The notes under the pieces were generated by a model. It saw only the letters and a program-made list of their open reading frames with translations, had not been told where the DNA came from and made no database searches. The position numbers were made by a program, and so were the translations under genes. This document shows, one piece after another, positions 36,226 through 44,245 of a DNA stretch of 64,000 nucleotides; within the stretch, counting starts at the first letter, position 1, and every line of letters begins with the position of its first letter. Origin of the DNA: JAADEM01 sp965371855 (GTDB lineage Bacteria > Bacteroidota > Bacteroidia > Bacteroidales > Marinilabiliaceae); assembly GCA_965371855.1 (NCBI GenBank), contig CBDUZZ010000011.1:1-64000 (forward strand), read 5' to 3'.

Positions 36226-38268
36226 ATGGAACGAAAAAATAATTTCAAAAGAACATTAGTTACAACAGCTCTTCCCTATGCCAATGGCCCGGTGCATATT
36301 GGTCACCTGGCCGGTGTATATGTTCCTGCTGATATTTACGTACGTTACCTTCGCCTAAAGGGTGAAGACGTAATTCTTATCGGTGGTTCTGACGAACATG
36401 GTGTGCCTATCACCCTAAAAGCTAAGAACGACGGTGTAACTCCGCAGGATATTGTTGATAAGTTCCACGGTATAATAAAGAAATCCTTTAAAGAGTTTGG
36501 GATTACTTTCGATATATACTCTCGTACAACAAACAAGACACACTACGAAACAGCTTCTGAATTTTTCAAAACACTGTATGACAAAGGTGAGTTTATTGAA
36601 AAAGTTACGGAGCAGTATTACGACGAAGAGGCTGGGCAGTTTCTTGCTGACCGGTACATTACAGGCACTTGTCCGCATTGTAAGAGTGAGGGTGCATACG
36701 GTGATCAGTGCGAAAGTTGTGGAACATCGCTAAATGCTACAGACCTGATTAATCCAAAATCAGTTATCTCTGGAGGTGCACTTGTATTAAGAGAAACCAG
36801 ACACTGGTATCTGCCCCTTGACAAACATGAACCGTTCCTGAAAAAATGGATTCTTGAAGAGCATAAAGAGTGGAAGCCTAATGTTTACGGCCAATGTAAG
36901 TCGTGGCTTGATATGGGGCTACAGCCCCGTGCCGTAAGTCGCGACCTTGACTGGGGCGTACCGGTACCTGTTGAAGGTGCCGACGGCAAAGTGCTGTATG
37001 TCTGGTTCGATGCTCCTATCGGGTACATCTCTGCAACCAAAGAGTTAACCCCCGACTGGGAAAAATACTGGAAAGACCCTGAATCACGAATGATACATTT
37101 CATTGGGAAAGATAATATTGTGTTTCACTGCATTGTATTTCCCGCAATGCTTAAAGCCGAAGGCAGCTACATACTTCCCGACAATGTACCTTCTAATGAA
37201 TTCCTTAATCTTGAAGGAGATAAGATATCCACATCCCGCAACTGGGCTGTTTGGTTGCATGAGTACCTTGTTGATTTTAAGGACAAGCAGGATGTGTTGC
37301 GATATGTACTGACGGCCAATGCCCCAGAGACAAAAGACAATGACTTTACATGGAAAGACTTTCAGGCACGTAACAACAACGAACTGGTTGCTATACTTGG
37401 CAATTTTGTGAACCGTGCCCTGGTACTTACTCAAAAATACTATAACGGAACCGTTCCTGCTTTGGGCGAACTAACAGATTATGATAAAGAAACGCTAAAA
37501 GAGATTCCTGACATAGTAACAAAGGTAGAGCATGCGCTGAATAATTTTAAATTCCGTGAAGCAATTAAAGAGGCAATGAGCCTTGCTCGCTTGGGAAATA
37601 AGTATTTAGCCGACAGTGAACCCTGGAAGTTGATAAAGAGTGATGAAGGGAGGGTGAAAACAGTTATGAATATCTCCCTCCAGATAACGGCTAATTTGTC
37701 TATTCTTATGAAGCCGTTCCTGCCATTTACTGCTAAGAAAATGCAGAAACTGATAAATCTGAATTCTCTGCAATGGGATGCTTGTGGAAAAACAGACCTG
37801 CTGCCGGCAGGGCATTTGATAAACAAACCCGAACTTCTGTTCGAGAAGATTGAAGATGACACTATTCAGGCACAATTAGACAGACTGGCAAAAACAAAAG
37901 AGGATAACTATGCTGCAAACAAGGAGGTGATTCCCGTAAAAGAGAATGTCGAGTTTGAAGATTTTACTAAACTGGATATACGGGTAGGAACCATTCTTGA
38001 GGCCGAAAAAGTTGCAAAAACAAAAAAACTTCTGAAACTGCTTATCGATACAGGCATCGATAAACGAACAGTAGTTTCGGGCATTGCGGAATTCTTTAAC
38101 CCGGAAGAAATAGTCGGCAAGCAGGTAAGTATTCTTGTAAACCTGGCACCCCGGAAGATAAGAGGTATCGAATCGCAGGGAATGATACTAATGGCCGAAG
38201 ATGCTACGGGAGAACTATCTTTCATGCTACCGGATAAAGAAGTCAAGCCAGGCTCAGAGATACGATAA
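36226..38268 (+). CDS. metG: Methionine--tRNA ligase
   Basis: A 680-residue class I tRNA synthetase that charges tRNA-Met. HIGH is at residues 24-27 (VHIGHLAG), and the second signature is KISTS, the form usual in many bacterial MetRS. The zinc-binding knuckle is seen as CPHC...CESC in residues 140-170. The anticodon-binding domain follows, and the C-terminal tRNA-binding EMAP-like domain starts near residue 580 (FTKLDIRVGTILEAEKV), giving a dimeric full-length enzyme. No T-box or other leader is evident in the 200 nt upstream. Confidence 0.97.
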   Translation: MERKNNFKRTLVTTALPYANGPVHIGHLAGVYVPADIYVRYLRLKGEDVILIGGSDEHGVPITLKAKNDGVTPQDIVDKFHGIIKKSFKEFGITFDIYSRTTNKTHYETASEFFKTLYDKGEFIEKVTEQYYDEEAGQFLADRYITGTCPHCKSEGAYGDQCESCGTSLNATDLINPKSVISGGALVLRETRHWYLPLDKHEPFLKKWILEEHKEWKPNVYGQCKSWLDMGLQPRAVSRDLDWGVPVPVEGADGKVLYVWFDAPIGYISATKELTPDWEKYWKDPESRMIHFIGKDNIVFHCIVFPAMLKAEGSYILPDNVPSNEFLNLEGDKISTSRNWAVWLHEYLVDFKDKQDVLRYVLTANAPETKDNDFTWKDFQARNNNELVAILGNFVNRALVLTQKYYNGTVPALGELTDYDKETLKEIPDIVTKVEHALNNFKFREAIKEAMSLARLGNKYLADSEPWKLIKSDEGRVKTVMNISLQITANLSILMKPFLPFTAKKMQKLINLNSLQWDACGKTDLLPAGHLINKPELLFEKIEDDTIQAQLDRLAKTKEDNYAANKEVIPVKENVEFEDFTKLDIRVGTILEAEKVAKTKKLLKLLIDTGIDKRTVVSGIAEFFNPEEIVGKQVSILVNLAPRKIRGIESQGMILMAEDATGELSFMLPDKEVKPGSEIR

Positions 38269-38352
38269 TAATCAAGTTAAACACACAGAGGCAAACAAGA
38301 AACCCAAATCTCTTCGTGTCCTTTTTGTCATCTATGCAAGGAAATCCCAATA

Positions 38353-38586
38353 CTAATAATCAGGATTTGGTTTGACCATTTGAGTACAGGATAATTTTTG
38401 CCATTCATGTAAAACTTTTAATAGTTCATTGGCTTTATCCGGCATTTTATTTGCCAGGTCATTTGTTTCCCCGGGGTCTGTATCCAGCTTAAATAGTTCT
38501 ATCCCCTGGCTATCTGTCAACATGCTTTGTTCATACCACTCAATAAGTTTATAGTTCCCTATGCGTACCGCTGCCGCAGGTTTCAT
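38353..38586 (-). pseudogene. Sulfatase C-terminal fragment
   Basis: 77 residues matching the C-terminus of formylglycine-dependent sulfatases: AVRIGNYKLIEWYE, ELFKLDTDPGETNDLANKMPDKA and the end segment KPNPDY. The N-terminal domain with the CxPSR active site is absent. The ORF ends as a normal sulfatase would, while its 5' end stops abruptly at the junction with an unrelated fragment at about 38587. This is the 3' relic of a larger gene, not a functional enzyme. Confidence 0.85.
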
Positions 38587-38823
38587 CCCCGACTTGATTG
38601 GGAAGCATGGCTTGGTCCTGCGCCAAAAAGACCATGGGATACAAGAAGATATTTTGAATGGAGAAGATACTGGGATTATTCAGGAGGAATTGCAACAGAT
38701 CTGTTTATTCATCGGGTGACTAGAATCATTAAATCGTTAGGATTAAGTCTTCCTGATTTTGAACAAGTTGAACTTTCCATTGGAATCCCTACGGGGAAAG
38801 CCCGAGAATGTCTGGTATTTTAA
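38587..38823 (+). pseudogene. Gfo/Idh/MocA family oxidoreductase fragment
   Basis: About 78 residues resembling the central part of Gfo/Idh/MocA dehydrogenases: LDWEAWLGPAPKRPWD, FEWRRYWDYSGG and ATDLFIHRVTRIIKSLGL. Neither the N-terminal Rossmann domain nor the C-terminus is present, and the similarity fades after about position 38757. The open frame continues upstream over the sulfatase relic in antisense, but that part is not coding. It is an internal gene piece, fused head-on to the sulfatase fragment. Confidence 0.82.
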
Positions 38824-39136
38824 AGATGTATTTTCACATATATCCGAATGTTGGGGATAATGCTAAGAAACGATATAGCAATGAATGAAACAAAAAATCT
38901 CAGAAAAAACTAAACATGCGGGAAAATATTAATTGGTGTGGCAAACACCAAAACAGGTAATCCTATGCACCTATAACAGGGAAAGATAATCTGATGCTAA
39001 AAAAATCGATTCGCTGAATTGATGTGTTTTCTTCAAATATATTTTTTTATTAATTTTTTTACCTATTTTTGATTTTAGGTTATCAACAGGTTATAAAAAT
39101 ATATTAAATAACAAATCCACAATTATAATTTAAACT
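38824..39136. other. Non-coding stretch upstream of porin
   Basis: About 310 nt with no convincing gene. It probably holds more debris of the gene fragments before it and the leader of the porin gene. No clean -33/-7 pair was identified. Confidence 0.5.
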
Positions 39137-40321
39137 ATGAAAAAAATTACAAGTAGAATCCTGATTTTAGTCCTTAGTCTTTTTTTTATGACAAGCCTGG
39201 TTGCCCAGGATGTCGAAAATGAAAATAAAACAACCTTTAAATTTGGGGGCTATGCCAAAGCCGATTTTTTATATACAAAGTATAACAACGGAGCTTACAG
39301 TGGAGCCGGGCGAGATTTTCATATTCCTGGTACTATACCGGTAGGAGATAAAGATGTTTATCAATATAGCGATTTTCATGTAAAAGAATCACGCTTTAAT
39401 TTTGATGTTTCAACCTTGGCTGGAGGCAAAAAGCTTCGTGCATTTATTGAATTTGATTTCATGCTTTCTCCTGGTGGCAATGAACGGGTAAGTAACTCTT
39501 TTAGCCCCCGTATACGTCATTTCTTTTTGGAGTACGATAAGTTTTTATTCGGACAAACATGGTCAACCTTTATGATTGTTATATTACCCGACGAACTTGA
39601 TTTTGTTGGAGTTCCGGAAGGAGTAGTATTTATACGTCAGCCAATGGCCAGAGTTACTCTTGGTTCATGGCAATTTGCCTTAGAGAATAAATTCACAACA
39701 ATTTCGCCTTATGGAGGTGGTGGCAGAATTACTTCAGAGGCAGCATTCTTGCCTGATGTTGTTGCCCGGTATAATCATAAGCTCGATGCCGGAATTATTT
39801 CATTTGCTGCTATAGGTCGCCAACTTAACTACGTTGATGGTACTAACACAAAACATAGTTCAATAGGTGCTGGGATTACGGTTGGTGGAAAAATAAAAGT
39901 TGACAAGCGCGATGATATCCGATTTTCGGTAACCGGAGGAACAGGTTTAGGCAGATACGTTGCACTTAACTTTGTGAATTCATCAGTAATAGATGATTCA
40001 CGCGATCTTAAATCAATTTCCACTATTAATGGATATGCTGCTTACTTACATCATTGGGATGATAACCTGCGTTCAAGTGCCAGTGTATCTTATTTCAAAG
40101 CAAATAACGATCAGGACTTAACAGGTGCAAACGTAAATGATGAAGCATATAGTTTTAGTGTCAATTTAATATACTCGCCTGTAGATAAATTGATTTTCGG
40201 TGTAGAACCTATTTATGGCTATCGTAAATTAGTAGGTGGCACTGATGGTAGCTTTTTTCGGTTTCAGTTTTCAGCCAAGTATGCATTTTCATTTAAAACC
40301 AGTGTTTCAAACAAAAAATAG
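39137..40321 (+). CDS. DcaP-like outer membrane porin
   Basis: A 394-residue outer membrane protein. A signal peptide ends near residue 24 (SLVAQ). The body is a beta-barrel with the DcaP-family pattern: FKFGGYAKADFLYTKYN near the N-terminus, RHFFLEYDKFLFGQTWSTFM in the middle and a C-terminal strand ending in an aromatic-rich sequence (FQFSAKYAFSFKTS). Members form trimeric channels for small anions such as dicarboxylates and dipeptides in other phyla; the substrate here is unknown. It is monocistronic, with unrelated flanking genes. Confidence 0.88.
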   Translation: MKKITSRILILVLSLFFMTSLVAQDVENENKTTFKFGGYAKADFLYTKYNNGAYSGAGRDFHIPGTIPVGDKDVYQYSDFHVKESRFNFDVSTLAGGKKLRAFIEFDFMLSPGGNERVSNSFSPRIRHFFLEYDKFLFGQTWSTFMIVILPDELDFVGVPEGVVFIRQPMARVTLGSWQFALENKFTTISPYGGGGRITSEAAFLPDVVARYNHKLDAGIISFAAIGRQLNYVDGTNTKHSSIGAGITVGGKIKVDKRDDIRFSVTGGTGLGRYVALNFVNSSVIDDSRDLKSISTINGYAAYLHHWDDNLRSSASVSYFKANNDQDLTGANVNDEAYSFSVNLIYSPVDKLIFGVEPIYGYRKLVGGTDGSFFRFQFSAKYAFSFKTSVSNKK

Positions 40322-40466
40322 AAGTACAACCCAAGATGAATTTTATAACAACATTCTTTAATTGGGGTAATTATTGTTCAATCAGCCAATCGCTATATTG
40401 TTTCAATTAACCAAGAATGAGGTTTAGTTTATTGAAGATTGTTCCTATCTTGCCAATTGTATCACT

Positions 40467-42374
40467 TCACTGCTTCAGCATCTGTTCAGCTGCATTTATA
40501 ATACCTTCTTTGTCAATGCCGCATTCGTGGTATAGCTCAGTGACTGTGCCGTGTTCTATAAAACGATCAGGGATACCCATTCTTTTAACCTGAGATGAAT
40601 AACCGTTGTCAGACATGAACTCCAGTACGGCACTCCCCATGCCTCCCATAATGGCTCCATCTTCAACAGTGATGATTTTTTGAAATTTAGAAAACACCTC
40701 ATGAAGTAGGTTTTCATCAATAGGTTTTATAAATCTTATATCGTAATGGGCTACAGAGCAGCCTTTTTTACTTAGATATTCCGTTACCTGTTCTGTTTTT
40801 TTACCTAATGGGCCAATGGTTACGAAGGCTAGGTCTTTTCCCTCTTTTATCTTGCGTCCTTTCCCAATTTCAATCTCTTCGAATGGTGTTCTCCAGTCTA
40901 ATAAAGAGCCGTTTCCACGAGGATACCTAATTGAAAATGTTCCTTTGCCGGGAAGTTGTGCGGTATACATCAGGTTGCGTAATTCAGACTCATCCATCGG
41001 GCTGCAGATAATCATATTGGGAACTGTTCTCATATATGCGATGTCATACACACCATGATGAGTAGCACCATCAGCACCAACAAGCCCACCTCTGTCGAGA
41101 CAGAATACAACATTTAGTTTTTGCAATGCAACATCGTGTATGACCTGATCGTAGGCCCGTTGCATGAAAGTGGAGTATATGTTGCAGAAAGGAACAAAAC
41201 CACTTATGGCCAGACCGGCTGAAAAAGTAACTGCATGTTGCTCGGCAATGCCAACATCAAAGGCTCTGTCAGGCATTTTTTCCATCATTATATTTAATGA
41301 GCATCCACTCGGCATGGCAGGAGTAATGCCCAGTATCTTATCGTTTTTTTCTGCCAGTTCAACAATGGTATGTCCGAATACATCCTGAAATTTCGGAGGA
41401 GTATCTTTTTCTTTTTTTGGTTCAAGTGTTTCTCCTGTTATCTTATCAAATTTACCACCCACGGCATGCCAGGCTGTTTGGTTCTCTTCAGCCAGTTTAA
41501 ACCCTTTGCCTTTTTTTGTTTTAATATGTAAAACCTTAGGGCCGGAAATATCCTTTAAGTCATTTAGGATGTTGACTAAACGGTTTACATCGTGACCATC
41601 TACCGGGCCGAAATAGCGAATGTTTAACCCCTCAAAAATATTTGTCTGTTTGGCAAACAGAGTTTTAATGTTATTGTTGACTTTTGTTATCAGGTCTTTT
41701 GACCGCTCTCCGGCAAGATTTAATTTTTCAAGAGTTTTAAAAACCTCTCGTCTAACCTTATTATATGTGTGTGATGTGGCTATATCCACCAAGTACTCAC
41801 TAATTCCTCCCACACTAGGGTCTATAGCCATATTGTTATCATTTAGGATAATCAATACATTTGCTTTTGTTGTTGCAAGGTTGTTGATTCCTTCAAAAGC
41901 CAGGCCGGCTGTCATTGCACCATCACCAATGATAGCAATGGTCTGTTGGTTTTTTTTGCCTTGTTTTTGTGCTGCAATAGCCAAACCCAAAGCGGCAGAA
42001 ATAGACGTAGAAGAGTGTCCAACACCAAAAGCATCGTATTCACTCTCGAAAATATTGGGAAATCCACTAATGCCTTTATATTTTCTGTTAGTATGAAACA
42101 GATTTTTTCTGCCTGTTAGTATTTTGTGTCCGTAAGCCTGATGACCTACATCCCATACTATTTTGTCATTAGGAGTGTTAAAGACATAATGAAGTGCTAC
42201 TGTCAGTTCCACAACACCGAGACTAGCTCCAAAATGCCCCGGATTGCATGATAGTGCATCTATGATAAATTCCCTTAATTCATTACAAACCAAAGGAAGA
42301 TCGTCTTCCCTGATTTTTTTTAAATCTTCAGGAGTATCTATTTCTTTCAAAAAACGGGAGTGTTCCTCGTTCAT
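40467..42374 (-). CDS. dxs: 1-deoxy-D-xylulose-5-phosphate synthase
   Basis: About 635 residues. It makes DXP from pyruvate and glyceraldehyde-3-phosphate with thiamine diphosphate, the first step of the MEP isoprenoid pathway. The TDP motif is GDGAMTAGLAFEGINN, a conserved HDVNRLVNIL block follows, and the transketolase-like central and C-terminal domains are complete. The start at 42374 (MNEEHSRFLKEIDTPEDLKKI) is preferred over the open frame to 42479, because a TAnnTTTG box at 42396-42403 would lie inside the longer version; ATG 42389 is the alternative. The enzyme fits the isoprenoid-consuming GGGP synthase-like gene near 50 kb. Confidence 0.93.
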   Translation of the reverse strand: MNEEHSRFLKEIDTPEDLKKIREDDLPLVCNELREFIIDALSCNPGHFGASLGVVELTVALHYVFNTPNDKIVWDVGHQAYGHKILTGRKNLFHTNRKYKGISGFPNIFESEYDAFGVGHSSTSISAALGLAIAAQKQGKKNQQTIAIIGDGAMTAGLAFEGINNLATTKANVLIILNDNNMAIDPSVGGISEYLVDIATSHTYNKVRREVFKTLEKLNLAGERSKDLITKVNNNIKTLFAKQTNIFEGLNIRYFGPVDGHDVNRLVNILNDLKDISGPKVLHIKTKKGKGFKLAEENQTAWHAVGGKFDKITGETLEPKKEKDTPPKFQDVFGHTIVELAEKNDKILGITPAMPSGCSLNIMMEKMPDRAFDVGIAEQHAVTFSAGLAISGFVPFCNIYSTFMQRAYDQVIHDVALQKLNVVFCLDRGGLVGADGATHHGVYDIAYMRTVPNMIICSPMDESELRNLMYTAQLPGKGTFSIRYPRGNGSLLDWRTPFEEIEIGKGRKIKEGKDLAFVTIGPLGKKTEQVTEYLSKKGCSVAHYDIRFIKPIDENLLHEVFSKFQKIITVEDGAIMGGMGSAVLEFMSDNGYSSQVKRMGIPDRFIEHGTVTELYHECGIDKEGIINAAEQMLKQ

Positions 42375-42395
42375 GTCTAATATGTTCATAAAATA

Positions 42396-42427
42396 CAAAG
42401 ATAAGAAGTTTGAAGCAATCAATACAA
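42396..42427 (-). promoter_or_regulatory. dxs promoter
   Basis: On the minus strand TTG (42425-42427) is followed after 21 nt by TATCTTTG (42396-42403), an exact TAnnTTTG box. It places the transcription start just upstream of the preferred dxs start codon. Confidence 0.5.
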
Positions 42428-42563
42428 CTATTTTTATGGTATTAAAAATAGTATCCGGTAAAATTATATTAACCCGCATTATTCATGAAGTCAGTTTGAG
42501 ACTGTTATTTTAATTTAATGAAGCTCTGAGTTATGCAACTGAAAATGCATACATGAGCTAAAG

Positions 42564-42893
42564 TTGGGAGATGATGGAAGATTGTCGGACAATGATGAAA
42601 TCGATCTTGTTGTACGGGCTGGCAGAACACGACTAAGACCGGTTCTGCTGACAGCAATCACTACTGTTCTGGGACTGATACCAATGGCCATTGGACTAAA
42701 CTTTGATTTTTTTACTCTCTTTTCAGAACTTAATCCACATATCTATTTTGGAGGTGACAATGCAGACTTCTGGTCTCCAATGGCCTGGACTGTAATATTC
42801 GGATTGTCAACCTCAACAATACTAACTCTTATGTTTGCTCCAATATTATATAATTTTGCTGTTAGAGTTAGAAATGGAATGAAAAAACAGTAA
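42564..42893 (+). pseudogene. RND efflux permease C-terminal remnant
   Basis: 109 codons matching the last part of an RND permease: LVVRAGRTRLRPVLLTAITTVLGLIPMAIGLNFDFFT, then SPMAWTVIFGLSTSTILTLMFAPILY, which covers the final two TM helices. Upstream sequence for the other roughly 900 residues is absent, and the open frame begins only with a TTG. It is not from the intact pump at 11-14 kb, whose C-terminus differs. It is a relic of a second RND system, truncated near 42560. Confidence 0.85.
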
Positions 42894-43004
42894 TGGAAAT
42901 CTTGCAATAAAAAAAAAGAGTATTGAAGATCCCACATGTAGGGTTTACATAACAAAACAGATAACACAAGTCCCCATTTTCAATATTCTAATGCATAATT
43001 CGGG

Positions 43005-43130
43005 CAATGTCGTTTAGTTAAGGGAAATAGCTTCGACTCCGCTCTGCCTGACTGTCACTCTGAGCGGAGTCGAAGAGTAAATCAGGCAGACAAACAAAAA
43101 GCACAAAGCTTGCTTAACTAAACGACATTG
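43005..43130. mobile_element. MITE-like element with perfect terminal repeats and 10-bp target duplication
   Basis: Perfect 18-bp terminal inverted repeats (43005-43022 and 43113-43130) enclose 126 bp with no coding capacity. The element is flanked on both sides by the identical decamer ATAATTCGGG (42995-43004 and 43131-43140), as expected for a target site duplication. Inside is a second perfect inverted repeat of 14 bp (43031-43044 with 43062-43075) and a further 9-bp pair (43043-43051 with 43082-43090). This is the signature of a small non-autonomous transposable element. Confidence 0.88.
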
Positions 43131-43214
43131 ATAATTCGGGTTTAACCTCTTGCCTTTAAGTGTATTATTTTGTAACTTGTGTAACTTGTATGTTAAACCA
43201 AAAAAATTATTGTC

Positions 43215-43664
43215 ATGAAAAATTATTCGCTTTTTATTGCTTTTTTACTGTTATTTTCAAATTGTTCAACACCTGACCCTGAAGCAGATAAGGCTGAAGC
43301 TATGAAGTTAATAAATGGCTTCTATTCTGCTGTGTCTAATTATGATTATGATTTGATTCGTAGCTACTGTACCGACAATTTTTATGTTATTGATGATGGA
43401 AAAATTTACCAAAATATAGATGAATCCATTGCCTCGCTAAAAACATTAGAAGATGACGGTGCAGATTTTAAAGTTAGCTTAGAGGTTGAGAAAGCAGATA
43501 TGTATGCTAAGTCAGCATTAATAGTATTAAAATTTTATGCAGTTATTAAAATGGGTGAAAATGAAATAAAGATGACTGCAATTGAAAGTTACCTGCTAAA
43601 AAAAGAGGCAGAAAAATGGTTAATAGATTTTATCCATAGTACACCTTTAAAGGAAAACGATTAA
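43215..43664 (+). CDS. NTF2-like (SnoaL/DUF4440-type) lipoprotein
   Basis: A 149-residue lipoprotein with the lipobox LLLFSNC, Cys17. The rest has the cone-shaped NTF2-like fold pattern: an N-terminal helix with ADKAEAMKLINGFYSAVSNYDYDLIRSYCTDNFYVID and a C-terminal strand pair ending EKWLIDFIHSTPL. DUF4440/SnoaL proteins bind small ligands or steroids or act as immunity-like or accessory proteins; here it is exported and anchored, and the function is unknown. It stands alone beside the MITE-like element. Confidence 0.8.
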   Translation: MKNYSLFIAFLLLFSNCSTPDPEADKAEAMKLINGFYSAVSNYDYDLIRSYCTDNFYVIDDGKIYQNIDESIASLKTLEDDGADFKVSLEVEKADMYAKSALIVLKFYAVIKMGENEIKMTAIESYLLKKEAEKWLIDFIHSTPLKEND

Positions 43665-43921
43665 ATTAACTACAAGAAAACCCATCTATTAAAGGTTCCA
43701 GGAAATTTATCAATTTCGAATTCAAAGAAAGGATATCTATGCCTGTTTTTATAACATTATAAAAATCTCAGACCCAACCCTTCTCCTTTAAGGTGAAAGA
43801 ATGTAGTATCTTTAAAGTTCTTTCTTCATGCCTGTCTCGCCTTAGACGAGAATGAGAGAGTTAGTCTGCTTGTCAAAGCATATCCTAAATTCAATTAAAA
43901 CCCCACATGCAAGGAGTACAA
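43665..43921. other. Intergenic region with degenerate REP-like sequence
   Basis: About 260 nt without a gene. A pyrimidine-rich stretch near 43770-43860 resembles a decayed copy of the repeat at 27085-27218, but the pairing is poor. Confidence 0.4.
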
Positions 43922-43959
43922 AAAAAAGGGTTTTCCATTTAAATGGAAAACCCTTTTTT
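43922..43959. terminator. Bidirectional terminator
   Basis: A 38-bp perfect palindrome: both arms of 19 bp pair fully, GC-rich in the middle, with A and T runs at the ends. It serves the DUF2007 gene on the minus strand and could also stop transcripts from the plus strand. Confidence 0.9.
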
Positions 43960-43962
43960 GCA

Positions 43963-44220
43963 CTATTTATTCCAACCTCTGGATTTCAGATAATCGTCAA
44001 CAACCTGCTTCGCCTTTTTGTAATCGTCACTTGCTACAACCATCGTAATAGGAGCTGTTCCTCCCGGTGAAAAGTATGGAGCTATAGTTCCGATATACTC
44101 ATCTTTTAAGAACGCTTGTATTTCTGCATTTCCCAACAGAGTAATCACAACATCTACCTCTCCCTGTGTGCCGGAGAAGATTTCAACGGGATTAATTTCG
44201 TTTTTCAAAGTCATATTCAT
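43963..44220 (-). CDS. DUF2007 domain-containing protein
   Basis: An 85-residue small protein matching DUF2007, a putative signal-transducing protein family. Conserved positions are the N-terminal PVEIFSGTQGEVDVVITLL, the AEIQAFLKDEYIGTI strand and the C-terminal VASDDYKKAKQVVDDYL. The fold is ferredoxin-like and no ligand is known. It is soluble and cytosolic. It ends 4 nt from the palindromic terminator, lies 25 nt downstream of murA and is probably co-transcribed with it. Confidence 0.85.
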   Translation of the reverse strand: MNMTLKNEINPVEIFSGTQGEVDVVITLLGNAEIQAFLKDEYIGTIAPYFSPGGTAPITMVVASDDYKKAKQVVDDYLKSRGWNK

Positions 44221-44245
44221 ATGTTTAGTATGCCGAAGTATTTAT

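Noticed and set aside
37222..37245. KISTS in MetG as a mutated KMSKS motif
   Set aside because: KISTS is a normal variant in this family, and the remaining catalytic signatures are intact.
38527..38586. First 20 codons of the plus-strand open frame before the Gfo/Idh/MocA fragment
   Set aside because: They are antisense to the sulfatase remnant and have no similarity to the dehydrogenase.
41620..42096. 158-residue open frame opposite dxs
   Set aside because: It lies fully antisense to the conserved dxs coding region, and the translation has no recognisable domain.
42375..42479. Longer dxs reading frame
   Set aside because: A TAnnTTTG promoter box lies inside it, and the family N-terminus begins at 42374.
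43770..43860. Possible REP-like unit or small structured RNA
   Set aside because: Pairing is too poor and no convincing symmetry or promoter was found.
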